Shown: positions 12,001 to 23,300 of the stretch, one piece after another
Position numbering within the stretch: the stretch's first letter is position 1
Layout: every line of letters starts with the position of its first letter
NCBI GenBank assembly: GCA_001662425.1
Contig: BDDC01000066.1
Location: forward strand, 44,048-93,605
Source: Chlamydomonas sphaeroides
Lineage: Eukaryota; Chlorophyta; Chlorophyceae; Chlamydomonadales; Chlamydomonadaceae
Direction of reading: 5' to 3'
Length of the DNA stretch: 49,558 bases
The notes under the pieces: generated by a model
Told to the model about the DNA's origin: nothing
Seen by the model: only the letters and a program-made list of their open reading frames with translations
The model's database searches: none
Translations under genes and position numbers: made by a program

Positions 12001-15000
12001 TCATGACTGCTCATGCCTCACCTCGGTGCCTCTGCTCGGCGCCGCAGGTGTCGCCGCACTACGACTCCATGCTCGCCAAGCTCATGGTGTGGGCGCCCAC
12101 CCGTGCCGAGGCGGTGGCCAAGATGAAGGAGGCGCTGGCGGCTACCGAGCTGCAGGTGGGGCGGCGAAGGAAGAGCGGGCTGGGCAGGGAACAGGGCAGG
12201 CAGGGGGATGGGCGGGGTCAGGGCAGGCTGCGGCAGCAGGGACGAGGTTGACCAGCATCCGCGAACAAGGCGCATTTGTTGAGCTCCCTACTTGCTGCCT
12301 CCACTGCGGGCCCCCAGGGTGTGCCCAACAATGTGGAGTTCCTGCGCGCCGTGGTGGCGGACCCGCGGTTCGAGGCGGGCGACACCACCACCCGCTTCCT
12401 GGAGGGCTTCCACTTCGTGCCGCACGTCGCCGAGGTCATTGTGCCTGGTAAGCCCCGCCGGGGTCATCATGCTACAATGCGCGGCTGTCGCTGCCGCTGC
12501 TGCTTTCACCGGAGTCCCAGCCACCGCAGCCTGGAAGCTGAGAGCTCAGCCGTCGCAGACCAGGGGCTGACGCACCCGGCCGCTGCCTCCCCCCTTGCAG
12601 GCATGCAGACGAGCGTGCAGGACTGGCCCGGTCGCACCAAGCTGTGGCACGTGGGCGTGCCGCCCAGCGGCCCAATGGACTCGCTCAGCCACCGCCTGGC
12701 CAACGCGCTGGTGGGCAACCCCGAGGACTCGGCGGCGCTCGAGTTCAGCCTGCAGGGTGCGTTGGGTCAGCAGCGAAGCGGGGCTGGGCTGGGCCGCAGG
12801 GCGCGGGGCTGGGCTGGGCCGCAGGGCGCTGGGCTGGAGCCGGGCTCGAGGGGCAGTTCGCCGCCGTTGCGCGGCTCCTGCTGCGGCCCTTGTGGTACTT
12901 GCAGTTTGCACTGTGTGACGCTGACGCCTTCGTGCACCCGGATCCCCATGTAGGCCCCTCGCTGCGCTTCCACTGCCCCGCGCTGGTGGCGCTGGCGGGC
13001 GCGCCCTTTGCCGCCACGCTGGACGGCGAGCCGGTGGCGTGGGCCAGCAGCTTCGCGGTCAAGGCCGGCCAGGTGCTGGCGGTGGGCCAGGTGAGGCCGA
13101 CTGAGGATGAGGATGAGGATGAGGACGAGGCCGAAGACAACACATCACGTGTGCGGCGCTTCGCGTGTGTGCCTCCTGCGCGGGCAGTGGTATCGAGCGT
13201 GTCAAGCCGTGGCAAACTTAACTGAGCGGCTGTCCCTGTGGGTGCTGACTGCTGCACCCTGGCGCCTACTTCTGATGCGCAGATCTGCGGCAGCGTGGGC
13301 GTGCGCGGCTACCTCGCGGTGCGCGGCGGCTTTGACGTGCCGCCCTACCTGGGCTCGCGCGCCACCTTCCCCGGCGGCAAGTTCGGCGGCTACCAGGGCA
13401 GGTGCGGACCGTGTGGGCCCTTTTACCCCCCAACTCCATGCACTACAGCTACAAGTCAGCCGAAAAAACGTGAACGCGAGCGATGGATAGTAAAAAACGT
13501 GCTCTTCCCAAGGGACAGGGCCCCACAGCGGGATGGGGCTGCACCAAGGCGCCCGCTGATCGCTGACCTGTGCGTGTCTGGCTGCCCCTCCCCGCAGGTT
13601 CCTGCGCGTGGGCGACTCGCTGCCGCTGTCCAAGACGGCCGACCAGGGCGCGCAGCCCGTGTCGCTGCCGCAGCCGCTGGCGCCCGTGTTTGGCGGTGAG
13701 CCCTTGGGCCGCAGCGCTCATGGCCACGGCGCCACTCTGAGCGTTACCAGCCACGGGCCCCAAGCCCCGCTGCGCGTATCTTGTGGCCAACCCGTGCTGC
13801 CTTGCCCCTCGCCGCGCCGCTTTCCCCGCGTAGCGCCGGGCGCCGCGGGCGACAAGAGCGCGCACTGGCGCGTGGGCTGCATCAGCGGCCCGCACGCCGA
13901 CCCCGACTTCATCACCTCCGCCTTCATGGACACGTTCCACTCCAGCCCCTACAAGGTCCACTACCAGAGCAACCGGTGAGGCCAAGGCGCAGCCGTGGGT
14001 GGGTGGGCGGGCTGGCTGCCGCACGCCGCTGGGCCCACCGCATCCTCCGGCAGCGGCATCACCCCCTAACGGAGGCACAATCCTGTCAAGCGGCTGACCT
14101 GGGGTTCTCGCCTGCCTCACCCACCGCCCCGCTATCCGCAGCCTGGGCGTGCGCCTGATTGGCCCCAAGCCCGACTGGGTGCGCCCCGACGGCGGTGAGG
14201 GCGGCACGCACCCATCCAATGTGCACGACCACATCTACGCCATCGGCGCCATCAACTTCACGGGTGCGTGGGTTGGGGGCCCGCGCCTCCTCCACTTGGG
14301 GCCCGCCCTTGCTTGCGCCGCTCCCGGCAAGCAGGTCACGCCAGACGCGCGTTAGTCCGAGGGTTAGGCCCAACCGTTGGCCCTAACCCTACTAACCACC
14401 CCCTCCCCCGCCAGGCGACCACCCCGTGGTGCTCACGGTGGACGGCCCCTCGCTGGGCGGCTTCGTGTGCCCCGCCACCATCACCTCGACCGAGCTGTGG
14501 AAAATCGGCCAGGTGCGCGCGCGGCCGCCCTCATGCAGCTCCTCGTGGAGCTCCAATGCAGCTCCACGACACTACACGCATGCAGCTCGCGAGCGGCCGC
14601 GCAACACAACGCAACGCAGGCGCCAGCAACTGCCATGCCCTTGCCTGCCCCTCTCCCGCAACACCTCCCAAACCACCACCCCGTGCAGGTCCGCCCCGAC
14701 GACTCGGTCACCTTTGAGCGCCTCACGCTGCAGCAGGCGCTGCAGCAGCGCCTCACCACAGACGCCGCCGTCGCCGCCGTGCGCTCCATGGCCGAGGCGG
14801 GCGTCAGCGAGGCCGATGCGCTGGCCGCGTACAAGGCCGCCGCCGCCGCTGCCGAGGCCGCCGCCGCGGCGCCTGACGTGCCCATGCCGCCCAGCTGCGC
14901 GCTGTCGGTGGAGCTGCCGGCGTCCGAGGGCTTCCCGGGCGCGCAGTACCGCCTGGCGGGTGACCGCTACGTGCAGGTGCGTGCTGGGATTGGGGTGAGG

Positions 15001-17464
15001 AGTTAGGGTTGAGGTTGGTTGGGGTTGGCTGCTGGCCTGCGGCGCTGCCGCTGCCGGGTGGGCTGTCACGGGGCCGCAGCGAGGCGCTGGGGTTTCGGGG
15101 TTGTGCGAGTATGATTGCTGCTGCCCCCGTCCCCCATGCATAACTCTCTCCAACCGCTCCCCTTGCCTGCCCTGCCCCCTTCAGCTCGACTACGGGCCTA
15201 TGCACCTGGACATCCGCCTGCGCGTGCGCGTGCACTGCCTGCAGGTGCGGCAGGAGGGGGAGGGAAGGCAGGGGCAGGAGGAGGGGGAGCTGTGGCTGGG
15301 GCTGGGCATCGTGGTCTGCGCTGGGGCCCTCGACCGGATGCGTGTGCCATGTCTGTTCTGCAACCGTGCTTGAGTCCCCCTCGCCCTCCCCCCACCCCGC
15401 AGCGCATCCTTGCCGAGATGTCGGCCAGCGGCGAGCTGCCCGGCCTCATCGAGACGTCGCCCGGCGTGAGGTCGTGCATGATCGAGTACGACATTGCCGC
15501 CATCAGCCCCGGCAAGCTGCTGCAGGTGAGGCCGCAGACGCCCGCACCCCGCATGCACCCCGGCAGCTCGCAAGGCGCTGCCTGCCCAACGCCCATACCC
15601 TTCCCTCCCGCTCAACCCTGTCCCCCTCCGCCTCTCCCTCGCTCCTCTCTCTGCCCCCCTGGCCACCCCGCAGACGCTGCAGGCCGTCGAGGCGCGCATA
15701 CCCGACGTCAGCAACATGGTGCTTCCCAGCCGCATCGTGCACCTGCCCATGGCCTTCGACGACCAGTGGACCCACGACGCGCTCGCCAAGTACATGAAGT
15801 CCGTGCGCCCCACGGCGCCCTACCTGCCCGACAACATCTCGTACATCGCCGAGAACAACGGCCTCGAGGGCGGCAAGGAGGAGGTGCGCCGGGTCCAGGG
15901 CCAGGGCCAGCCAGGGAGCGCCCGCACGGGGCTGCAGCACACGCTTTGCGAGACCGGATCCAGCCAGACCAACGCCAGGTGCTCGTTTGCTTGTGCTTGA
16001 CCCCTGGCCCCGCCACGCGCCTCCGTCCCACCCTTTCCCACACCCCAGGTCCGCACCAACGTGTTCTCCACCTCCTACCTCGTCCTGGGCCTGGGCGACG
16101 TGTACCTGGGCGCCCCCTGCGCGGTGCCCATGGACCCGCGCCAGCGCCTGGTGACCACCAAGATGAACCCCGCGCGCACGTTCACGGCGGAGGGCACGGT
16201 GGGCATCGGCGGCTGCTACATGTGCGTGTACCCCATGGACTCGCCCGGCGGCTACCAGCTGGTGGGCCGCACGCTGCCCATCTGGAACACCTTTGGCCGC
16301 TGCGGCCCCTTCAACGCCGCCAAGCCCTGGCTGCTCGAGTTCTTCGACCAGGTACGGCGGTGTACGGCGGTGTACGGCGGATTGTTGTGGCGCGGCACCT
16401 GAGGGTCGCATCTTGCATTGGGGGCCCGAGCCCTGCGCGAGACAGCGGGAACAGGCAACCTGGACCTCGCACCGTACGGCCCCCGTGTGCACCCCAAGTG
16501 GCCCAAGTCCGGCAGCTGGCACGCAAGCTTGACCACACACTGCCCCCGGCTGCTCTCCGATGCGCACCCACAGGTGCGCTACTTCCAGGTCAGCGAGGCT
16601 GAGCTGGTGGAGGCGCGCGCCGGCTTCGCGAGCGGGCAGTACGACATCCGCATCGAGGAGACGACCTTTGACGTGGCGGCATTCACGGCGATGGAGGAGA
16701 GCCACAAGGACGAGGTGGCCGCGTTCAAGGTGGGGCGGGCCGCAGCAGGGGGCGCAGATGCGACAGGACACGGCGCAGACACGCGGGCAAGGCTAGCGGC
16801 TGGCGAGCAACCGAGCCAACCGTCAACCGCCAACCGACCCTCGCATCGATCCAATCGTCAACCGCCAACCGACCCTCGTCCCGCAGGCCAAGCAGCGCGT
16901 GGCCATGGACCGCATGCTGGTGGCGGAGGCCGAGTCGCTGGCGGAGCTGGCGGCGGCGGCGGCGGCCAAGGGCGCCGACGCGGCGGCGGCGCTGGCGGCC
17001 GGCGGCGACGACGACGACGACGAGAGCGTCTTCGACAAGCCGGGCTACGTCAAGGTGGATCCCGCCACACAGCGCATCGCCCCCAGGGCCCTGCACCTCG
17101 GCCCTCCTTCCCTGCTCTGCGCACCCAGCGCCCCACCGCCCAGCACCTCGGCCGCCGCTTTGCTGACATGCTGTCCCCGCTCTCCCTCCCTCTCCCCCAC
17201 CTGACCCAGGTCACGGCGGCCTTCTCGGCCAACGTGTGGGACGTGCGCGTGCAGCCGGGCCAGGCGGTGGCGGCGGGCGAGACGATGGTGGTGCTGGAGG
17301 CCATGAAGATGGAGACGCCCGTGACGGCGCCCGTGGCGGGCGCGGTGGTGGCGGTGCGCGTCAAGCTGTCGCAGCTGGCGCCCTCCGGCGCCACGCTGGT
17401 GGTGATTGACACCAACGCCAAGGGCGAGCCCAAGGCTGCCGCCACCAACGGCACTGCGCACTAG
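9092..17464 (+). CDS. DUR1: Urea carboxylase (biotin-dependent)
   Basis: Carboxylates urea to allophanate using ATP and bicarbonate. I built 27 exons: 9092-9107, 9203-9405, 9713-9832, 10009-10065, 10246-10311, 10495-10632, 10797-10919, 11118-11291, 11454-11606, 11777-11911, 12048-12155, 12318-12447, 12601-12756, 12954-13090, 13283-13401, 13598-13695, 13834-13975, 14142-14263, 14415-14512, 14689-14976, 15185-15244, 15403-15525, 15674-15883, 16049-16351, 16574-16729, 16887-17054 and 17210-17464. All are in phase, giving 1,285 residues (family about 1,200). Biotin carboxylase domain about 6-470: VLIANRGEIARR, ATP loop GGGGGMG at 165-171, CSIQRRHQK, EVNTRLQVEHG. KipA/AHS2-like domain about 475-765 (SVQDWPGRTKLWHVGVPPSG) and KipI/AHS1-like domain about 860-1090 form the carboxyltransferase. 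Biotinyl domain 1202-1285, with EAMKMET and biotin-Lys near 1234, follows an Ala-rich, Asp-rich linker. The first exon (MVAPT) is the least certain. Yeast fuses this enzyme to allophanate hydrolase; here they are separate, divergent genes. Confidence 0.93.
13098..13132 (+). repeat. GATGAG microsatellite in DUR1 intron 14
   Basis: Imperfect GATGAG/GACGAG repeats just inside the intron after exon 12954-13090. Simple slippage repeat. Confidence 0.7.
16350..16382 (+). repeat. Three tandem GGTACGGC/TGTACGGC units in DUR1 intron 24
   Basis: Three near-identical units of about 11 bp (GTACGGCGGT) begin at the donor site of urea carboxylase exon 16049-16351. The first unit includes the donor GT, so duplication has copied the GTACGG donor sequence twice into the intron. 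Confidence 0.7.
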
Positions 17465-18268
17465 AGGGGCTGCAGGCTTTGGGCGGGGCCGCGCGCCATG
17501 CGGCCATGCGTGGGGCTGGCGCGCGCGCTCACTCGCTTGGTTGCGGGCCGGCCACGGGCCGCGGTCTAGGCCGGGCGTCTGCTGTGCGCCGGTGCGGCCG
17601 GTGCGCCCGTGCGCTGGGTCCCTCTGACTAGTAAGCCCTTGCTGTGGGTAGCGGGCTGGGCTTGACAGCGGGGCTGGGCTTGACAGCGCCGCAGTGGCGC
17701 GTGGGTGTGGATCGGGAGCGGCCGCCGCCGCGACCGCCGAGCGCGTTGGCGCAGGCAAGGGCGGAGCCGTGGTAGGTAGGGCCCTGCGGCGCGAAGGCTA
17801 TAGCTGGCTGGCGGCACTGCATGTGGACTGTCGCGAGTAGGCAGGCGCTTGCCATCAGATAGAAAGGCTGGGTGCGAGCGATGGCAGGGTTGGGGGTAGG
17901 GCTGGGACTCAGCTGGATTGGGCTTGAGAGTGTGAGCGGCAGGGCATTTCGCGGGTGCACTTCCCGCATCATTAGCGACTCGACGTCAGCTATTTGCTAT
18001 AACGCAAGACTGCTTTGCGCGGCGACGCAGACAGGGTTGGGTTGCCCGCCGGCCGTAGTAGGAGCGTGAGGAGGATGTCGGGGTAGGCCTGATGGGGCAC
18101 TGCGGTCGCCGCAGAAGACACTGGTACGGCAGTGTGCTATCTATGCCATCGGCTGCAGCTAGGCTAGCTGTACAGTGGCTAGCTGTGTAGAGGCTGTGGA
18201 GCTGTCCGCGGCCATCCGCCGCCACCTACACACAACGAATGCGAGGTATCGTATGGTGCAGGCGCATT

Positions 18269-18273
18269 TGTAA
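18269..18273 (+). other. TGTAA poly(A) signal candidate for DUR1
   Basis: First TGTAA downstream of the urea carboxylase stop, 805 bp away, followed by AACAGAAGAG. A 3' UTR of this length is normal for chlorophycean genes. Confidence 0.45.
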
Positions 18274-20182
18274 ACAGAAGAGAAGTTGGCGGCCCGCCCC
18301 CCCCACGCCGTAATATCCAGGACGTGTCGTAGCATTGCCCTTGTTACCCAAAGGCATCGTCGGCCCGTACCGTGGCGCCCCAGCCCAAGGCCGCACCCCC
18401 TGCACCGAGCCCACAGCCCCGCCTGTACTGCGGCAGTTCTGTCCACCGTCCTGGGCTACCGGCCCGGGCTCTCAGGCAGCTCTGGCCTGGAGGAGCCCCC
18501 CAGCCCTTGCAAGTTGTCGGCACCAAGCCGAGCGGGTGATGCCGCACGGGTCATGCTGCGCCCGCTGCTCAACACAATGCCACAGCTGCTGCGTGTCCAG
18601 CCAGGACGTACGGCAAGCTCTGCAGGCTGCTGCTGCTGCATGCGCTGATGCCCTGCGTTGCTGCCGGCCTCCTCCCTCGGCGCGCCCGTGCTCCAGTGCG
18701 CCTCCCTGCTGTCCACCCCTGACGTGCTGCTTCCCGCCGCTGCCCTCGAGACCGTCCTCCACGTATGTAGCTGGCCCCTGGCGCCTTGCCTCGGCGGGTG
18801 CCCAGCCCGGCTGTCCTCTCGCAGTTGCAGGCAGGGCGGCCCTCCCCCCTCCCAAGCCATGGAGGGGCAACGCAGCGCCCCACGGGCACACGGCTCCACC
18901 AGGTTGCTACACACTGGCGCGGTGGCAGGCATTGCAGCCTCGCCATCCTGCCGCTGGGCTCCGCACCCTCCTCCTCCGGTGTCCGGTCGACAGCCAAGCC
19001 CAGACACATCTGCAATCCTGCTCGCCGGCAGCTCCTCCCGGACACTGCCAGCCGCACACCCGGGGAGGCACGGCCGCCAGCCCCTGGCTATTGTGATGTG
19101 GCATCAAGCAATACCCACCAAGCTCCTGGAAGCCCCACCTTACGACCTCCAACCCCTCGGCCACCTCCCATGCTGCTGTCCAGCAGCGCACGCAGCAGCA
19201 CACCACAGCCCGCTCCCCGCCAACCGCCCTTCTGCCACCGACCAGCGCCCTCTTGCGATGCACCACCTAGCAAAGCAGTCTGTGCCCCGGCAGGACAGCA
19301 CCACCCGCGCGACTCAGCCTGTGCATGGCTCCATGCCGGGTCCCCATGCAGCCAGCCTCACAGCCGCAGCCCGATATCCAGATATCTCGCGCCCCGTAGT
19401 CCCCATGCCGGATCTATACATGGTCGACCATCGCACGGGGGCGCCGCAGCCCCCCCGCCCGAATGCACGCCTGGCGGCTAGCGCCGCTCTCCCACGCGGT
19501 CAACACAGCCGGTCTCGCCAAGGCCGGACACACAAGGCCGGTCTCGCGAAGGCCAAAAGCACATGACAAAGAAGGATCAGGTCGCTGCGCCCCGCGGCTG
19601 GGGACCGATGCCGGCCCCCGCCGCGGCGGTGAGCGCCACCACCCGCCACACAGAAGCTACGACTCACGCTCTGAGGAACTGCCTTGGCTAAGACAGGCAG
19701 GCAGCAGAGCCAGTAAAGTTCGCACACACGAAGCATGTGTTGGCCGCGGCCCGGCCGCGGTAGCCAGCCGGACCCGATGCGTACGGCCCAGCCAGCGGGG
19801 CTTGCCCGGGGGGGACACGGCACCCAACGAACCGCACAACGCGTGGTCACCCAGAGCACGGACCCCGGCCGCGGCCAGGGGCGCACAGCCGCGCCGCGCG
19901 TTTATTCCTGGGCCTAGGAAGTTCACTGCCAGTAGCTCACGCAGGCACCCCTCCCCACACACCACCATACGAATCACTTTCACAGGCATCACAGGCCCAC
20001 CCACGCCACGCGGCCACGTGCACGACGCGGCACGGCCGTGGGCACGGGCCACCGGCGTTGACGGCCGCCGCCACGCCACCCCGCGGCGGCGTATGTACTC
20101 CACCCCCGTCCTCGTCCACGCATCATCAACCTCCATCCATCACCCTGGCGCTTGGCCGTTGGCACACGGACCCAATGCATGC

Positions 20183-20187
20183 TTACA
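20183..20187 (-). other. TGTAA poly(A) signal candidate for the kinase
   Basis: TGTAA on the minus strand about 140 bp after the kinase stop codon. It would give a short 3' UTR, so the true signal may lie further on. Confidence 0.3.
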
Positions 20188-20326
20188 ACTGCTTTGGAGC
20201 CCCTTGTGCCATCCCGCCGCCCCATGAAAGCGACTGACTGGGCGCTCGCCCACGATCACGTGCCCCGCCACGAACCAACCCGAAGCCCCACCCAAGACTG
20301 AAGCCGCCGAATTCGTCGCTTGCTCG

Positions 20327-23300
20327 TCACCGCGTTGCCATTCCAAACTGATCGTGGAGGCCGACGAATCCTCCGCCGCCGGAGCGCGGCGCACTCGCCG
20401 GCGGGCGATCCGGTGGCGACCCGCCGCTGCCGCCGAGGCTGCCGCAGCTGCCGCCGGCGTCGTCGCTGCTGCTGGCGTTGCTGGCGCGGCTGCAGCGCAG
20501 CCCCAGCGGGCTCGGCATGGCGGGCGTCGTTGTGTGGCCGCCGTGGGCAGCACCCTGGCCCCACATCAGCCCCCGGACCGAGCTGTGCAAGCCCATGCCG
20601 CCGCCGCCGCCGCCGGCCCCGCCGCCGCCGGGAACTGAGCCCAGCGACGCCGCTCGTATCCCCGAGCCGGAGAGCTGCGGCGACAGGATCCTGTTGCCGC
20701 ACACGCCCCCAGCTGCCGCCGGCCCAGCGCCGCCGCCGCCACAAGCGCCGGCGGCTCCCGTGACGGCCGCCCAGGCTGCGTCATCAGGCGTGGGCACGCC
20801 GCTGGCACTGCCGCCGCGCAGTGGCGACACCCCGACGCCGCCGGCACTGCCGCCGTTGAGCGACTCGATCTGGAAGCGGCTGGAGGAGCGGCTCCGCGTG
20901 TGCTGCTGCACAGCCGCCACCCGGGGCTGGGGGTGCGGCTGGTCACGGCCCAGCGGCGACGGCGCGTGCGTCGCGGCGGCGGCGCCCACGGGCACGCCGC
21001 CACTGCCGGCGCGCAGCAGCGAGGACTGGCCCAGCGGTACCGGCGGCAGTCCAGATGCCGACGGCGACTGCCGCGAGGCGGCGGCGGTGGCGGCGGCAGC
21101 GGCCCAGGCCGCGGCCCAGCGGTCCTCTGGGGTCTGAAGCTGTGGCGCCGAGGTGCCTGCGACGCCGGGCTGCGGTGCTGAGAGCGGTGGCTGCAGCGGC
21201 GCTGGGTATCCTCCGCTGCCGCTGCCCCCGGCCCAGCCGGCCGAGAGCGGCCGCTGCGGCTGCTGGGTGTAGGGCTCCGCGGAGGTGCGCAGCCGCTGCG
21301 CTGGCGGCGTGGCCATCTGCGCCGCCGCGAGGCCGCCGCTGCCGCTGCCCGTGTACGACAGCGCCGCCGCCGGATCGCTGCCATCGACCGGCATGGCGCC
21401 GCCGCTGCCGCCCGCGGCCTGAGCCATCAGCCAGTCCAGGCTGTCTAGGCAGCCGCTGGCGGCGCCGTCGCCTTCCATGCCGTTGCCGGCGATCGACAGC
21501 ACTCCCTCAGCCTCCATCATCTCCAGCAGCGCGTTGAAGGATGGCGGCGGCGGCGCCACCGCCGCCGGCGCTGACGGCAGCAGCCGCGCCAGGCGGGCCG
21601 CTGTGGTTGCCGAAGGTGAGCCCAGCGGCGTACCCCATGGCGTGGCCCAGGGCGTGACCTGGGGGCTGTTGATAGGATGCGACCGCACGCAGCCGCCGCC
21701 GCCACCACCGCCAGCGGCGGCGGCGGCGGCGGTGAGGTTGGCCGGCAGCGTCAGGTGCAGGACGCCACCACCGGCGGAAAACAGCTGTTGGCTTGAGCCG
21801 CCCGACGCTGGCCGCGGCATCGCACCGCCGCCACTGCTGCTGCCGCTGCCGCCGGAGGCGGTCGAAGGGGCCGGCGGCAGCACGCCGCCGCTGCCGCCGC
21901 TACCGCACGAGTGGCCTAGGCTGCTGTTGCCGCTGAACACGCCACCGGTGCCGACGGAGCAGGCGGACGCGTCCGACGGCGCCAGCGACATCGTGGCGCC
22001 GCCGCGGCCGCCGCCCTCCAGAAACGCCGTCGTGGTTTCGTCCGACTCAGCCGTGCTGTACATGGCTACCGGTACGGCGGTGGCGCCGCCGGCGCCCCCG
22101 ATGCTCGACGCCAGCGTCAGCTGGTCGAACGCTGCGACGGCGGCGTTCGCACCGCTGCAGCGCGCCGCCGCCATGCCGCCGACGGTGCCGCGGGGCGACG
22201 GCGCCATGCCGACAGCGCCGTAACAGTCGCTGCCGTCGGCGGTCCCGGTGCCAGTGCCGCTGTGCGGATCTGCGGGATCCATGGAGTCGTGGCGGCGGAA
22301 CGCGCGCGACAGGCGGCTGGGCCGGCTGCCAAAGGAGCCGCGGGAGCCCAGCGCCGGCCCGAGCTGCAGCGCCAGAGGAGATACAGCCAGCCCCGACGGC
22401 GCCACCGGCGCTGCCGTTGCGAACGGCGTCGGCGGCTCGCCGCCGGCCATGTCGACGTCGGCAGCGGCTCCGGCGGAACCGCCGCCGCAAGCGGCAGCAG
22501 CGATGCTACCGGCGGCGCCATTGTAGAAGGCGGCGGCGCCGCCGGCCGAGATAAGGGCGTCCGAGTACCGAGCCAGCGGCGACGACGGTTGGCCACCGGC
22601 GGCGGCGGCGCCGCCACCATTGAGCAGCTGCAGCTGCAGGTGTTGCAGCGAAAGCGCCGCCGGCAGCGCGGGCAGGTCCCAGTCGTGTGTGTCGGGCGTG
22701 CGACGCTTCATAGCGCCGCTGCCGCTGGTGCTGCCGTCACGCAGCAGCCGCGCCACCGTCACGGGCGAGCCACGCCGGCTGCCGTCGGCGCCTGCGTCGG
22801 CACCGCCGCCTGTGCTGCTTCCGGCCCGCTGCAGCGAGGGGCGCGAGGTGAAGGTGCGCGAGTTGGAGCGCTGCAGCGGGCGCTGCTGACCGGCGGCGCC
22901 GGGCGCGCGACCACCGTTTTCCCACACGGCCCGCATGTCCTCCAGGTGCATTTTGTAGTAGTCGGCGGCCGTCAGCAGCGGCTCCGACAGCCCCGTCTGC
23001 TGTGGCTGTGCCAGGGACTGCTGCTGGGCATACGCCTGCTGCTGCTGCTGCTGAGCGTACGCCTGCGGCTGCTGCGTCATGCCCTCCGTCTGCTGCGCGA
23101 ACTGCGGGTGCTGCTGCAGCATCAGCTGCTGCTGCTGCTGAGCGTACGAGGCGCCGTCCTGCGCGCTGGCAAACTGCGAGTGCTGCTGCCCATGCCCAGA
23201 GCCCAGGGAGCCCTGCGCTGACAGCAGCTGCTGCTGCTGCATTTGCGCACGCGCTTGCGCATGCTGCAGCTGCGCCAACAGCGCCTCGCTGGCGCCGCCG

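Larger units (their letters stand above)
17465..20326. other. Convergent 3' region of DUR1 and the kinase
   Basis: About 2.9 kb between the stops of urea carboxylase (plus) and the kinase (minus). It should contain both 3' UTRs. Open frames on the plus strand (for example 18658-19566 and 19463-20227) show no recognisable domain, biased composition and no supporting splice structure, so I do not call them genes. Short direct repeats occur: an 18-bp unit twice near 17652-17688 and GCCGGTCTCGC twice near 19510-19545. Confidence 0.45.

Noticed and set aside
15503..16771. 422-codon minus-strand open frame
   Set aside because: Antisense to urea carboxylase exons with clear biotin-enzyme homology and splice sites on the plus strand.
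18658..20227. Overlapping plus-strand open frames of 250-300 codons
   Set aside because: No domain, biased Pro/Ala/Arg/Ser composition, no splice structure, and antisense to the probable kinase 3' UTR.
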